A stretch of 64,000 bases of DNA from a bacterium (GTDB lineage: Bacteria > Auribacterota > Auribacteria > Auribacterales > Auribacteraceae), in the NCBI GenBank assembly GCA_024233545.1, contig JACKPL010000002.1:62001-126000 (forward strand). The letters are read 5' to 3'. The notes beneath the pieces were generated by a model that worked only from the letters and a program-made list of their open reading frames with translations, searched no databases and was not told where the DNA came from. Shown piece after piece: positions 35,101 to 43,543 of this stretch. Within the stretch, counting starts at the first letter, position 1, and each line of letters begins with the position of its first letter. The translations under genes were made by a program, and so were the position numbers.

Positions 35101-35322
35101 ATTTTGACAACCCTGACCACCGTTGCTGGAGTAATGCCCACTGCATATGGGTTCGCGGGATATGACCCCACATTGGCAGAAATGATGTTAACATTGTCAT
35201 GGGGGCTGATGTTCGGTACAATCATTACATTACTGCTTGTGCCGTGTGTGTATAGCGTAGAAAAAGATTTTTATTACTTTTTTAAAATGGTTAGAAGAAA
35301 AATATGCCGACACAATGTATAA
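32164..35322 (+). CDS. RND efflux transporter (AcrB/HAE-like), second copy
   Basis: 1052 residues from a GTG at 32164; an ATG at 32173 is also possible, as AAGAGG lies 4 and 13 bases upstream of them respectively. The two-half RND layout is complete. The N-terminus SKEEMPDITFNTVRINVTYPG is in the place of the AcrB FPxxxxP motif, and D411/D412 in MGIIVDDAIVVAENI keep both proton-relay aspartates of TM4. TM10 region motifs (VINDSIIMLVKLDDEFD) are normal. It is only distantly similar to the pump at 11146. The stop overlaps the TolC-like gene by 19 bases. No adaptor gene is present in this operon, so it may borrow the adaptor at 10088 or one elsewhere. Confidence 0.94.
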   Translation: MLFMWHEIIKYFTTRHFLTNFFVVIVFVGGIYSWNNTSKEEMPDITFNTVRINVTYPGAPAEDVEYFVTEPIEKRIRGLDGIHRITSTSSVASCSIQVEVESDYPDMDELLNEIRSEVLGVDLPDDIQDDPNIRVFKTSRKAIIDIGIIHNGTHLLDVPIRQELQKYAKALEDQLLNIPQVNSVNKRGYLQEEIQIKLDPQKLIAYKIPFNTVKKTVQSNHIRQPAGSVESALEPKVTLLSELNTVEKLKQIIVQGGFEGGVIRLDEVAEVAEGFEKNESIHKINGREGIMFNVVKNSSYGILEALDAVNKVVEKFKRNTLAGTPIELVLLDDEAVDVRNRLNLISMNGIIGFVLILFTLLIFLNIQSALWVAMGIPFTFCFTMICMYYCGYTINGTTLSAVIIVMGIIVDDAIVVAENISRMWQKSADRTEAAINGTLYVLLPIVASIVTTCIAFVPLFYFKGRFGEEIKFIPPIIFLMLGASLFESILILPGHMNLHIPFIAPKILSGDTKKRRRHWFETVEDAYGFSLKYFLWIKPVVFAGFVVLLMWAVEIAVNNFKFVMFPQEETREIVVSGETPSGSNRIETALMTQEIENIVLPFVGKEVIGWRNEIAQGRGGSSSDDNKFRIIIEIVPKEKRTKSADQIIKEIKNQLGETHSFSKLKFSKSRSRQASGSPIELNVQQNDDKKRTEIVSELKQKLEVHPALHNVEIDEGLQIAEYRVHIDQEKIKRLSIDPADISTTLRGALEGSILYEFQKDDQEIDVRITTLESAKSDIENILDLPIENQGDYLVPLRDIVKVNALQVPSAIYRRDLKRTTILYADIRPEKQVTPLEIGQDIEENLLPEFLAQYPTTTFSFTGEVQDTRESQADLIKALILTLFLIYSVLAVLFSSLIKPVIIMLSIPFGAVGIVFAFWLHHKTLFGFYGAIGALGLAGVVINDSIIMLVKLDDEFDTALNWKDSFRQIAQIAKTRLRAVILTTLTTVAGVMPTAYGFAGYDPTLAEMMLTLSWGLMFGTIITLLLVPCVYSVEKDFYYFFKMVRRKICRHNV

Positions 35323-36731
35323 TTATTTTGACCGTATTGTCCGTTTTGTTTTCTCCTAGTTTTTCGGTATGGGCAGAAGATGCAACCCGCATGGTGCCGC
35401 TCGATGAGTTTATTCAAACAGCCGCGGCAAGCGATACCGTTTTCGAAGAGATACTTATTGATGAGTTGCGCCTTCGGTATCGCAAAGCCCTTTTTATTCC
35501 AGCGCGCGATTTAATATTGTCAATTAAAAACCAGTACGATTTTATACTCAATCAAGATAGAAACGAACCCGAAACCGTAATAGGGCTTACCAAACTTTTC
35601 CCGCATTCGGGAACCAGTGTATCTGCGGAATATTCGACATTTCCAACGCTTTCTAGCGGTACAAATAGTTCGGAATTATCTTTTTCGGTATCTCAATCTA
35701 TTGCGCGCAACGCATTCGGAAAGGGTACGCAATTACTCGATAAGATTATCGGGCTCGAAATACAAGTCGCTCGGCATCAGATTGTCGAGGCATATGAAGA
35801 TTACCTTGCGGCAATTATCTTTGCGTATGTGGATTGGTATGAATTTTTCCAGAAAGCAGATATAGCGCAAGCATCGTATAACGAAAATGTTAAACTGCTT
35901 GATAACCTTAAAGAAAGAGAAAAAAATAAAATCGCTTTGGCAGTTGATGTTAATAAAATCAGAATACAGGTATATGAAAAAGAAGAAAGCTTGATAACTA
36001 TAACCGAAGAATATCAGCGGCGTTTGAATACCGTGAAAACAATTCTAAGATATGAAGGGAATGAAATACTTATACCTCAAAATCCGGATTCTTTTTTTAC
36101 TGCCGAGTATAAATTTGAGGATGACTTCAAACAGTTCATTCAGCAAAGCAGAACATATCAGGTGTTCGATGTGCTTGAAAAAAAGAGTTCTTTTGAAATC
36201 GATAAAAACGCCGATGACCTGTTGCCGTCTATCAATCTGTTTGCAGGCCTTGCTATGGATGGTTCCCGAGAACTCTTCCATCAAGCGGATAATGTAGTTT
36301 TTGTGGGGGTCGATATGGAATGGTCGTTCCCGTATCAAGTAGAACGCGCGGAGCTGGAGACGTCGAAAATTCAGCTTGAGAAAACCCGTCTATCCAACAC
36401 AAACGCTCATTACCGGCTTTATCGGGATATAAAAAATCTGTACTTGAACTTAAAGCAAGAACGAAATTTATACGATATCGCTCAGAAAAAAAATGTTCTT
36501 GCCAAAGCAGTTCTCGATGACGAAACTCAAAATTATTTGTATGGGAAAATTACGTTGAACGATTTCATCAGGGCGGTCAATACGTACGATAATAACCGGT
36601 TTGACATTGCCGCCCGTGATGCGCAAATCAAGCGCCTGATGCTTGAAAGAATGCGTATTTTAGATAAATTGGTAACGCGCAATCAAATCAATGAACGCCA
36701 TAAAATTTCTATTCAAGAAGAGAATAACTGA
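35304..36731 (+). CDS. TolC-like outer-membrane efflux channel
   Basis: 475 residues with a signal peptide (about 1-24, ending VWAED). Two long helical, coiled-coil-rich segments (about residues 155-240 and 345-440) alternate with beta segments (NEPETVIGLTKLF, SSELSFSVSQSIA; VGVDMEWSFPYQVERAE), the duplicated layout of outer-membrane efflux proteins (OEP family). It forms a trimeric channel spanning outer membrane and periplasm. The start lies inside the RND pump gene (19-base overlap), so translation is coupled. It is the only outer-membrane channel in the window and may serve both RND pumps. Confidence 0.93.
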   Translation: MPTQCIIILTVLSVLFSPSFSVWAEDATRMVPLDEFIQTAAASDTVFEEILIDELRLRYRKALFIPARDLILSIKNQYDFILNQDRNEPETVIGLTKLFPHSGTSVSAEYSTFPTLSSGTNSSELSFSVSQSIARNAFGKGTQLLDKIIGLEIQVARHQIVEAYEDYLAAIIFAYVDWYEFFQKADIAQASYNENVKLLDNLKEREKNKIALAVDVNKIRIQVYEKEESLITITEEYQRRLNTVKTILRYEGNEILIPQNPDSFFTAEYKFEDDFKQFIQQSRTYQVFDVLEKKSSFEIDKNADDLLPSINLFAGLAMDGSRELFHQADNVVFVGVDMEWSFPYQVERAELETSKIQLEKTRLSNTNAHYRLYRDIKNLYLNLKQERNLYDIAQKKNVLAKAVLDDETQNYLYGKITLNDFIRAVNTYDNNRFDIAARDAQIKRLMLERMRILDKLVTRNQINERHKISIQEENN

Positions 36732-36861
36732 GCGATATAGTTTCATTGCCTAAAAACAATCAGGTGCTTTACATGTCTTTCCGGTTTTCTCAATAATTCT
36801 CATTGTGTTTCAATAAAAATCGCACTACTATACAGTTTCAGCATAAAAACCGGAAAATACA

Positions 36862-38313
36862 ATGACGAACTATACTCCGCATGAATTATATATCAATGGA
36901 AGATGGGTTCCGGCATCAACGGGCGAAACGTTCGAGGTGTTTAATCCTGCCGACGGAGAACTAGTAGCGTGTGTTGCCGATGCATCTTCTCAAGACGCAG
37001 ATACTGCTGTAGATGCCGCTTTCAATGCACTAAGCATTTGGAGCAAGCTGACTGCGAAACAGCGCGGGTTTTTCTTGAAATCGGCTGGCGACGCTTTAAT
37101 AAGCCGAACGGATGAACTCGCTCGTTTGCTCACGATGGAAAATGGCAAGCCCCTCGCCGAAGCACGCGGCGAAATTGCTTATGCGGCGGAATTTTTATTC
37201 TGGTTTGCTGAAGAAGGGAAACGGGTATACGGAGAGATTATTCCTTCTTCTGTTCCTAATAAATGGCGTATGGTACAGTATCAGCCCATCGGAGTGGCGG
37301 CGGCAATAACGCCGTGGAACTTCCCAATAGCTATGATAACCAGAAAAATCGCGCCGGCATTAGCGGCAGGCTGTACCGTAGTATTAAAACCCGCGGAACA
37401 AACACCGCTCAGTGCGTTTGCGTTATGCCGCATTTTTCATGAACTTAATATTCCCGATGGAGTCTTGAATTGTATCCCCTCTTCGAAACCTGCGAATATT
37501 GCCGAAGCTCTGCTTGGTAACCCGCTGGTACGAAAGATAACGTTTACCGGTTCTACTGAAGTAGGAAAACAACTGTTTGCACGATGTGCGGATCAGGTGA
37601 AAAGAATTTCTCTCGAACTTGGCGGCAATGCGCCTTTTATTGTGTTTCCCGATGCGGATTTAGAACAGGCCGTTGATGGGGTAATTTCGTCAAAATTCCG
37701 CTGTTCGGGACAGACATGTATCTGCGCAAACCGATTGCTTCTACACTTTGATATTGCAGAAGAATTTATAGTGCGTTTGACTGAAAAAGTAAAAAAACTC
37801 AGAATCGGCAATGGATTGGAGGCAGGTGTGCATATCGGCCCGTTAATCGACCGGTACGGATGTACAAAAGTTGATATGCTGGTACAGGATGCGGTTTCTC
37901 ACGGTGCGCGATGTGTTTGCGGTGGAAAGCCGGTTCAGAATAGCGATACGCTAAAAGGGTATTTTTACAACCCTACAATTATTGTGGATGTTACTCCTGA
38001 TATGGCTATATGGCGTCATGAAATTTTCGGGCCGGTGCTACCAGTAGTTACCTTTGAAACCGAGGAACAAGCAGTGCACTATGCCAATGATACCATTGCA
38101 GGGTTGGCAGGATACGTCTACACACAAAATCTTTGCAGAATATATCGTATGACAGAAGCCTTGCAGTACGGCATAATCGGCATAAATGATCCGGTTCCTT
38201 CAACGCCGGAGTGCCCGTTCGGGGGAATCAAGCAGAGCGGTATCGGCCGCGAAGGAGGGCGCCATGGCATTAAGGAATACCTTGATGCAAAATATATTTC
38301 GATTGGCATTTAA
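36862..38313 (+). CDS. gabD: NAD(P)-dependent succinate-semialdehyde dehydrogenase
   Basis: 483 residues, the usual length. Aldehyde dehydrogenase residues are intact: ITPWNFPIAM (cofactor loop), FTGSTEVGKQLF, E252 in LELGGNAPF and catalytic C286 in CSGQTCICANRL. The YINGRWVPA start and the GQTC(I/V)CANR and EVFGPV-like (HEIFGPVLPV) motifs are those of GabD-type succinate-semialdehyde dehydrogenases. The enzyme oxidises succinate semialdehyde to succinate. Upstream of citrate synthase by 195 bp on the same strand, it may support a GABA shunt or an alternative 2-oxoglutarate route beside SucAB. No GABA transaminase or 2-oxoglutarate decarboxylase is in the window, so a broader aldehyde dehydrogenase role cannot be excluded. 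Confidence 0.82.
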   Translation: MTNYTPHELYINGRWVPASTGETFEVFNPADGELVACVADASSQDADTAVDAAFNALSIWSKLTAKQRGFFLKSAGDALISRTDELARLLTMENGKPLAEARGEIAYAAEFLFWFAEEGKRVYGEIIPSSVPNKWRMVQYQPIGVAAAITPWNFPIAMITRKIAPALAAGCTVVLKPAEQTPLSAFALCRIFHELNIPDGVLNCIPSSKPANIAEALLGNPLVRKITFTGSTEVGKQLFARCADQVKRISLELGGNAPFIVFPDADLEQAVDGVISSKFRCSGQTCICANRLLLHFDIAEEFIVRLTEKVKKLRIGNGLEAGVHIGPLIDRYGCTKVDMLVQDAVSHGARCVCGGKPVQNSDTLKGYFYNPTIIVDVTPDMAIWRHEIFGPVLPVVTFETEEQAVHYANDTIAGLAGYVYTQNLCRIYRMTEALQYGIIGINDPVPSTPECPFGGIKQSGIGREGGRHGIKEYLDAKYISIGI

Positions 38314-38372
38314 AGACTATCTCGAATAATTTACAAATAAGATTTATTATTACTAAGAGAAAAGAAGAATGC

Positions 38373-38401
38373 TTGCAGTCTATACGCAATTTCTGTATAA
38401 T
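38373..38401 (+). promoter_or_regulatory. Sigma70-type promoter of citrate synthase
   Basis: TTGCAG at 38373-38378 and a perfect TATAAT at 38396-38401 with a 17-base spacer, about 108 bp before the gltA ATG. Just downstream (38436-38457) is an AT-rich stretch with TCATAAT and ATTATCA elements that loosely recalls a Fur box. Confidence 0.65.
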
Positions 38402-38508
38402 TGCCGTTTCAACGATAGGATTACATAATCTTTTATCATAATTATACATCATTATCATTAAATGTGTGCTTATGCACCGGTACTCTAAAAAGAAAGGAGT
38501 GGAGTAAT

Positions 38509-39759
38509 ATGCATGAAAATACTCAAGAAATCACAGACATTATCTTAAAAGCCGCTGAAAAAGCAAAAGCTGAAACAAGCGGCGAACCAAATCCGGAAGT
38601 TGTAAAAGGAACCGAGTGGCCGATAAATTGTTCTATAGGGCAAGGCCTTGAAGGAGCAATATCCTGCACAACAAAGATCGGGTCAGTCAACGGCAGTAAA
38701 GGGTGGCTTATTTATCGCGGTCATAATATTTTTGATTTAGCGGCATATACAACCTTCGAAGAAGTATCGTATGCATTGCTTCACGGCAAACTTCCTAACC
38801 GAAACGAACTTGAAGTTTTTAACAAAAAATTAGTCGAATACCGGTATTTGCCTAAAACAATTCGGTCGATGATGTCGTGTCCCATTGAGAGAATGAATAC
38901 AATGGCGGCAATTAAGTTAGGTACGAACCTGATGCGTCAAGCAATCACCGGAGCTGACATCGATAAATTGAACATAATTGCGTGTTACCATCTCATTTCC
39001 GGGCTTGCAACGGTTACTGCCGCGGTTGCCCGCATAAGGGAAGGAAAAATGCCCATTGAGCCTGATCCGGACTTAAGCCATTCGGCTAATTTCCTGTATA
39101 TGATGACTGGCAAAAAACCGACTCCTATCGAAGAACGCATAATGGATGTTTCGTTAATATTGCATGCCGATCATGGCATGAACGCGAGTACCTTTGCCGC
39201 GATGGTCGTTGCTTCGACGCTTTCCGATATGTATTTTGCCATTTGCGCCGGTATTGCCGCGCTTAACGGTCCGTTGCATGGCGGCGCTAACGAGCAGGTT
39301 CTCCATACATTAAAGGAAATCGGTACTGTGGGTAACGTAAAACCATGGTATGACGATGCACGCGCAGAAAAGCGAAAAATAATGGGATTCGGGCACAGAG
39401 TATATAAAGCCTATGATCCGCGCGCTAGAATTCTTGGGCCGCTCGCTGAGTATCTTGTTAATAAAGAAGGCGGCGATGCGCTTAAAATGTATGAAATCGC
39501 AAAAAAACTTGAACATCTTGTGGTATCAACGTTAGGCGAAAAGAAACAAATATTCCCCAACGTCGACTTCTACTCAGGATTGGTATACGAATCTATGGGG
39601 ATTCCCGTAGAATTATTTACGCCTATTTTTGCAGTAAGCCGTGTTTCAGGATGGACGGCGCGTGTCTATGAGTATCTCCGAGATAACCGCATTTTCCGTC
39701 CGCGCGCTATGTATCTCGGCGAATATGATTGTAAAGTTTTGCCTATAGATGAACGATAA
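38509..39759 (+). CDS. gltA: Citrate synthase
   Basis: 416 residues from the ATG at 38509, preceded by AAAGGAG at nine bases; an in-frame upstream extension has no ribosome binding site. Catalytic residues are H257 in LNGPLHGGANE, H296 in GFGHRVYK and D353 in VDFYSG, with HADHGMNAS at 219-227. It condenses oxaloacetate and acetyl-CoA to open the TCA cycle. The N-terminal extension of about 35 residues before the WPINCSIGQGLEGAI segment is longer than in the short Bacillus-type enzymes. A perfect terminator follows. 2-methylcitrate synthase is a close relative, but no prp genes are nearby. Confidence 0.93.
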   Translation: MHENTQEITDIILKAAEKAKAETSGEPNPEVVKGTEWPINCSIGQGLEGAISCTTKIGSVNGSKGWLIYRGHNIFDLAAYTTFEEVSYALLHGKLPNRNELEVFNKKLVEYRYLPKTIRSMMSCPIERMNTMAAIKLGTNLMRQAITGADIDKLNIIACYHLISGLATVTAAVARIREGKMPIEPDPDLSHSANFLYMMTGKKPTPIEERIMDVSLILHADHGMNASTFAAMVVASTLSDMYFAICAGIAALNGPLHGGANEQVLHTLKEIGTVGNVKPWYDDARAEKRKIMGFGHRVYKAYDPRARILGPLAEYLVNKEGGDALKMYEIAKKLEHLVVSTLGEKKQIFPNVDFYSGLVYESMGIPVELFTPIFAVSRVSGWTARVYEYLRDNRIFRPRAMYLGEYDCKVLPIDER

Positions 39760-39787
39760 GAGTTTATCAAAGGAAAAAAGTTCAAAG

Positions 39788-39818
39788 AAAAGGCAGGGTT
39801 TTATACCCTGCCTTTTTT
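39788..39818 (+). terminator. Rho-independent terminator of gltA
   Basis: AAAAGGCAGGG at 39788-39798, a seven-base loop and CCCTGCCTTTTTT at 39806-39818. The stem plus T6 run is a strong intrinsic terminator, 29 bp after the gltA stop. Confidence 0.93.
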
Positions 39819-39838
39819 GTACATAGATCGGCAGAAAT

Positions 39839-41023
39839 ATGAAACGACAGGCGGTTATAAAGGGATGTATCTTACTGATAACCAGTAGTTTGGTGGTCAT
39901 CGGAGGGGCGGCGGTCGTGCCCGCGTTGCCGCAGATTCGAGATCAATTCATTACGGTTCCTCATTCTGATTTGCTTGCGCGAATGATCCTTGCTTTGCCG
40001 AATCTTATGATAACATTATGTGCGTTCTTTGCCGGATGGATAATTGATCGGATAGGGCGCAGGAAACTACTCATATCGGGTTTGTTCCTTTATGTGGCGA
40101 GCGGCAGTCTTCCTTTTTTTCTTACCTCAATTTACCCTATTTTGTTGTGCCGGCTTGTGTTTGGAATTGCTCTGGCATCTCTTATGACGACAAGCACGAC
40201 GCTTATTGCGGATTATTTTTCCGGTGAACAGCGCAATCGATTGATGGGGGTGCAGGCTGGATGTATGGCATTTGGGGCAATGGCAGTTTTGCTTTTGAGC
40301 GGATTCTGTGCAGATATAAGTTGGCGGGCTCCGTTCCTAATGTATTTATGTGCGTTATGTGTTATTCCACTGGCATTCAAATATATACATGAACCGAAAC
40401 GGAATGAAACTCATCCAGAAAAAACGTTTCTATTCGGTCGAGATACTCTAAAAAAAACGAGCCCAGTTTATATCGTTGCATATAGTTCTATGGTGGTTTT
40501 TTTTATACTTCCTGCTTTTTTGCCTTTTTATATCAAAGAATCTACGTTTGTGGACAACAAAAGCGTTGCGCTGGTCATCGCATGTATGTCAGGTGTGCGG
40601 GGATGTATTGCCTTACTTTATGGAATGTCAAGAAGGTGGATCCATTTTAACAGTGTTTTTATACTCATTTTTACCGGTATGGCACTGGGCTATGGTATTA
40701 TCGGATTTTCTGAGCATTATATACAGATACTTATCGGTGCACTTGTGTGTGGTGCAGGATTAGGGTTTCTTCTGCCAAACTTAACCGCATGGGCCATGGA
40801 ATACGCTCCATTGGAACATCGAGGAAAGGTAATTGGAGGATTGACGATGAGTATCTATTTCGGGCAGTTTTCTTCTCCGCTTATTTTGTCTCCGCTGGTA
40901 TCTTTTTGCGGAATGGCACGTTCTTTTATTGTTCTTGGTTGTGCCTTGTTGCTTTTCGCTGGTTTTTTTACGGTGTTGAACCTCAAAAAAATTTTTAAAA
41001 GAAACTATACCGGTTTTAATTAA
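39839..41023 (+). CDS. Major facilitator superfamily transporter
   Basis: 394 residues with 12 predicted helices. Motif A is clear between TM2 and TM3 (GWIIDRIGRRKLLISG), and LIADYFSGEQRNRLMGVQ is typical of the TM4-TM5 region of drug/metabolite efflux members (DHA1 type). The second half repeats the pattern (YAPLEHRGKVIGGL). Substrate cannot be told. The ATG lies only 20 bases after the gltA terminator and has a poor ribosome binding site, so expression must depend on read-through or on a promoter inside the end of gltA. Confidence 0.9.
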   Translation: MKRQAVIKGCILLITSSLVVIGGAAVVPALPQIRDQFITVPHSDLLARMILALPNLMITLCAFFAGWIIDRIGRRKLLISGLFLYVASGSLPFFLTSIYPILLCRLVFGIALASLMTTSTTLIADYFSGEQRNRLMGVQAGCMAFGAMAVLLLSGFCADISWRAPFLMYLCALCVIPLAFKYIHEPKRNETHPEKTFLFGRDTLKKTSPVYIVAYSSMVVFFILPAFLPFYIKESTFVDNKSVALVIACMSGVRGCIALLYGMSRRWIHFNSVFILIFTGMALGYGIIGFSEHYIQILIGALVCGAGLGFLLPNLTAWAMEYAPLEHRGKVIGGLTMSIYFGQFSSPLILSPLVSFCGMARSFIVLGCALLLFAGFFTVLNLKKIFKRNYTGFN

Positions 41024-41120
41024 AAAAATTTTTCTAATAGAATATCTGAACTTTTTGATTGTCTAAATATACTAAATTACACAACTGAGTAATTCACCCC
41101 CATAAGAAAGGAAAATGTTG

Positions 41121-41612
41121 ATGAAAACGTTTTGCACACTGGTAGCGGCAATAATCTGTTTATTCGCGAATGCTCAAGTTATCGCAGAAAATTTAGGCGG
41201 AGCAGCCCCTGCATTGAATGTATCGGAATTTATTAAGGGAGATGCCGTTGATGTTACCGACGGCGGTATATATGTGGTAGAGTTTTGGGCTACATGGTGC
41301 CCGCCCTGCAGAGCAAGCATACCGCATCTTACGGAACTGCAGAAAAAGTTTAAAGATAAAGGAGTAACATTCATCGGTATCAGCCAAGAAGACTTGGCGG
41401 CGGTAAAACCGTTTGTTGAGTCTATGGGAGATGCCATGCAGTATACTGTTGCGGTAGATAATAACGGTGCAACCACAGAGTCATATCTTGCTCCTTTTGG
41501 TATTCAAGGCATACCTCATGCGTTTATTGTAAAAGAGGGAAAATTAGTATGGCATGGGCATCCGATGGACAGCCTCGAAGAAATGCTCGATGCTATTGCG
41601 TTGCAAGAATAA
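41121..41612 (+). CDS. TlpA/ResA-like periplasmic thioredoxin-fold oxidoreductase
   Basis: 163 residues. I chose the ATG at 41121 because AAAGG lies nine bases upstream; an ATG six bases earlier would sit too close. Residues 1-23 are a signal peptide ending VIAEN. The thioredoxin core has C60 and C63 in FWATWCPPCRASIP, and the cis-proline region is GIQGIPHAFIV. It should reduce disulfides in periplasmic proteins, for example in cytochrome c maturation. It converges on a dsbD gene with which it shares a bidirectional terminator; DsbD is the usual electron donor for such proteins, so the two likely work together. Confidence 0.92.
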   Translation: MKTFCTLVAAIICLFANAQVIAENLGGAAPALNVSEFIKGDAVDVTDGGIYVVEFWATWCPPCRASIPHLTELQKKFKDKGVTFIGISQEDLAAVKPFVESMGDAMQYTVAVDNNGATTESYLAPFGIQGIPHAFIVKEGKLVWHGHPMDSLEEMLDAIALQE

Positions 41613-41637
41613 TTTGTTGTGTGTGCAAGTGGTTAAA

Positions 41638-41675
41638 ACAGGCTCGCAGATATCGTTTTGCGAGCCTGTTTTTTT
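41638..41675. terminator. Bidirectional terminator between the TlpA-like and dsbD genes
   Basis: A perfect 11-bp inverted repeat, ACAGGCTCGCA at 41638-41648 and TGCGAGCCTGT at 41659-41669, is followed by T7 on the plus strand and by TTTTAA on the minus strand. It ends both convergent genes. Confidence 0.92.
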
Positions 41676-41686
41676 ATAGTGGAGTT

Positions 41687-43369
41687 TTATTTGAATAACC
41701 GCTTATCAAAGCTAAAAAGGTGCTTCTCCAATACTTCTCCCGAAACAATCGTATCGATAATTTGTTTGCCTGATTTATCTATAAAAATAAATGCAGGCGG
41801 CCCAATGATTCCATATTTTTTTACCAAATGAGGGTTGGAATCATAGTCGATGTGTACAAAGGTAAATTCGGTGAGTTTGTCTTTGACTGACTGTTTGCTC
41901 AAGGTAGTTTCTTTTATTTCTTTGCAAATCGAGCACCATGGTGCAGAAAAATCAAGGATCACAGGTTTATCGCTGAGCGCCACTATGGAATCGAGGTCAA
42001 CCGCTCCGCTTTTTCCTGCTTCTGAAGGCAAAGTATTGCCATGCTCTATGTGCATATATACAATTGCGCTGAACAGCGATACTCCCACGATCACGGCGGA
42101 CATATTTTTGAATGAAAAAGGAGGGTGAGGAACAATGAGCAATCCTAATACTTGCAAAGCGAGAGCAAGGCACACGATAGAGGCGGTTGCAAATACAGTT
42201 TCGCCCACCAAAGGGCGCGTAAAATAAAATGCGGCCCAGATAAGTATTATCCCGAGGGTATGTTTTATCCGTTCCATCCATAAGCCTGCTCTAGGGAGTA
42301 TAGTCGATGCACTGCCTGCGATAAAAAGTAAAATGCCCATTCCCCATGCAAGGGCAAAAAAGTAAGCAAACCCTTTAAATATATCGCCGGTATTGGCAAC
42401 GAACGTTATCAGTCCGATCACAGGCCCAGAAACACACGGCCCGACTACAAAAGCCGATAAAGCGCCAATCAAAAACGTTGCGAGGTATGAACCGCGGAAT
42501 TTGCCCGAGAATTCCTGTACTTTAACTGAAAACGCCGAAGATGTCTGAATAGAAAATACATCAAACATTGATATACCGAGAAGTATAAAAATAATTCCGA
42601 TGGGAATAAGCACCCAGCTTGAGCGAAAAAACGATGCCGCCGCGCTTCCTATAACGGCAACCACCACTCCTGTGGCGGCATAAACAAGAGAAAGCCCAAG
42701 CATGTAGATTGCTGTCATGAGAATTGTTTTTGCTTTTGATGCATGTGTCCCTCCAATGATTGCTACAGTAATGCCTATCATTGGATATACACATGGGGTC
42801 AAACTTAACAAGACACCTGCAAAAAAAGCGCCGAGTATTCCGAGCCATAAACCTTTAGCATAAGGCGATTCGGATTCGGCAGGCGGAATACTGGTATTCT
42901 GCTGTGCGTTTGGCGGAATTATACCGCTGAATGAGAAAGGAATTTTTGTCGGCGGAAAACATGTTTCGTTTGTACAAGCTTGATATTGGAAATATCCTGT
43001 TATACTCCATGTTTCTCCGCTTTTCCCTGAGAAAGATTTTTGAACTATTATATCTTTCTGCCCTTCAAAAACAGCAACGACTGAATCGTCGAAGTTCTTA
43101 TAAGGAATAGTTTCAGGCAAGAAAATATCCGATTCTCCTAATTGTGAAGAATTTTCAATGTGGATTTTAAAAAATTGGCTTTCATCTCTATACACATGAA
43201 CGCCGTTTTCCATAGAAAGAGAAATGACCATCTCGAACAATCCCTTGCTGTCGGCCGGCGTTGCGGAGATCGATACGGTCACCGGTTGCTTATACGAGTG
43301 CTGTGCAGATATTAAAGAAGGAACCAGCGCTATTGTAAGCATGATACAAAACACTAAACATTTTTTCAT
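41687..43369 (-). CDS. dsbD: Thiol:disulfide interchange protein DsbD
   Basis: 560 residues, slightly under the E. coli length of 565. All three modules and all six cysteines are present: a signal peptide and periplasmic alpha domain with C132 and C137 (YQACTNETCFPP), the eight-helix membrane domain with LTPCVYPMIG and GPCVSGPVIG, and a C-terminal thioredoxin domain with C479 and C482 (APWCSICKE). It passes electrons from cytoplasmic thioredoxin across the membrane to periplasmic acceptors such as the TlpA-like protein encoded convergently. AAAGGGA lies about eight bases before the ATG. Confidence 0.95.
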   Translation of the reverse strand: MKKCLVFCIMLTIALVPSLISAQHSYKQPVTVSISATPADSKGLFEMVISLSMENGVHVYRDESQFFKIHIENSSQLGESDIFLPETIPYKNFDDSVVAVFEGQKDIIVQKSFSGKSGETWSITGYFQYQACTNETCFPPTKIPFSFSGIIPPNAQQNTSIPPAESESPYAKGLWLGILGAFFAGVLLSLTPCVYPMIGITVAIIGGTHASKAKTILMTAIYMLGLSLVYAATGVVVAVIGSAAASFFRSSWVLIPIGIIFILLGISMFDVFSIQTSSAFSVKVQEFSGKFRGSYLATFLIGALSAFVVGPCVSGPVIGLITFVANTGDIFKGFAYFFALAWGMGILLFIAGSASTILPRAGLWMERIKHTLGIILIWAAFYFTRPLVGETVFATASIVCLALALQVLGLLIVPHPPFSFKNMSAVIVGVSLFSAIVYMHIEHGNTLPSEAGKSGAVDLDSIVALSDKPVILDFSAPWCSICKEIKETTLSKQSVKDKLTEFTFVHIDYDSNPHLVKKYGIIGPPAFIFIDKSGKQIIDTIVSGEVLEKHLFSFDKRLFK

Positions 43370-43461
43370 AAATCATTCCCTTTTATTATGCAGTACTGTA
43401 CCGAATATTTGTCTATTGCAAACTTTCATTCTGTTCGAATTGTAATGGCATGACATAAAAA

Positions 43462-43491
43462 TTGATTAAAGCAAGAATGAAAGAGTATACT
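43462..43491 (+). promoter_or_regulatory. Sigma70-type promoter of the small HEAT-repeat gene
   Basis: TTGATT at 43462-43467 and TATACT at 43486-43491 with an 18-base spacer, 52 bp before the ATG at 43544 and divergent from dsbD. Confidence 0.5.
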
Positions 43492-43543
43492 ACTACACAT
43501 GATAGTACCATAATTTAAAAACACGTTAGAATCAATCTCTAAA

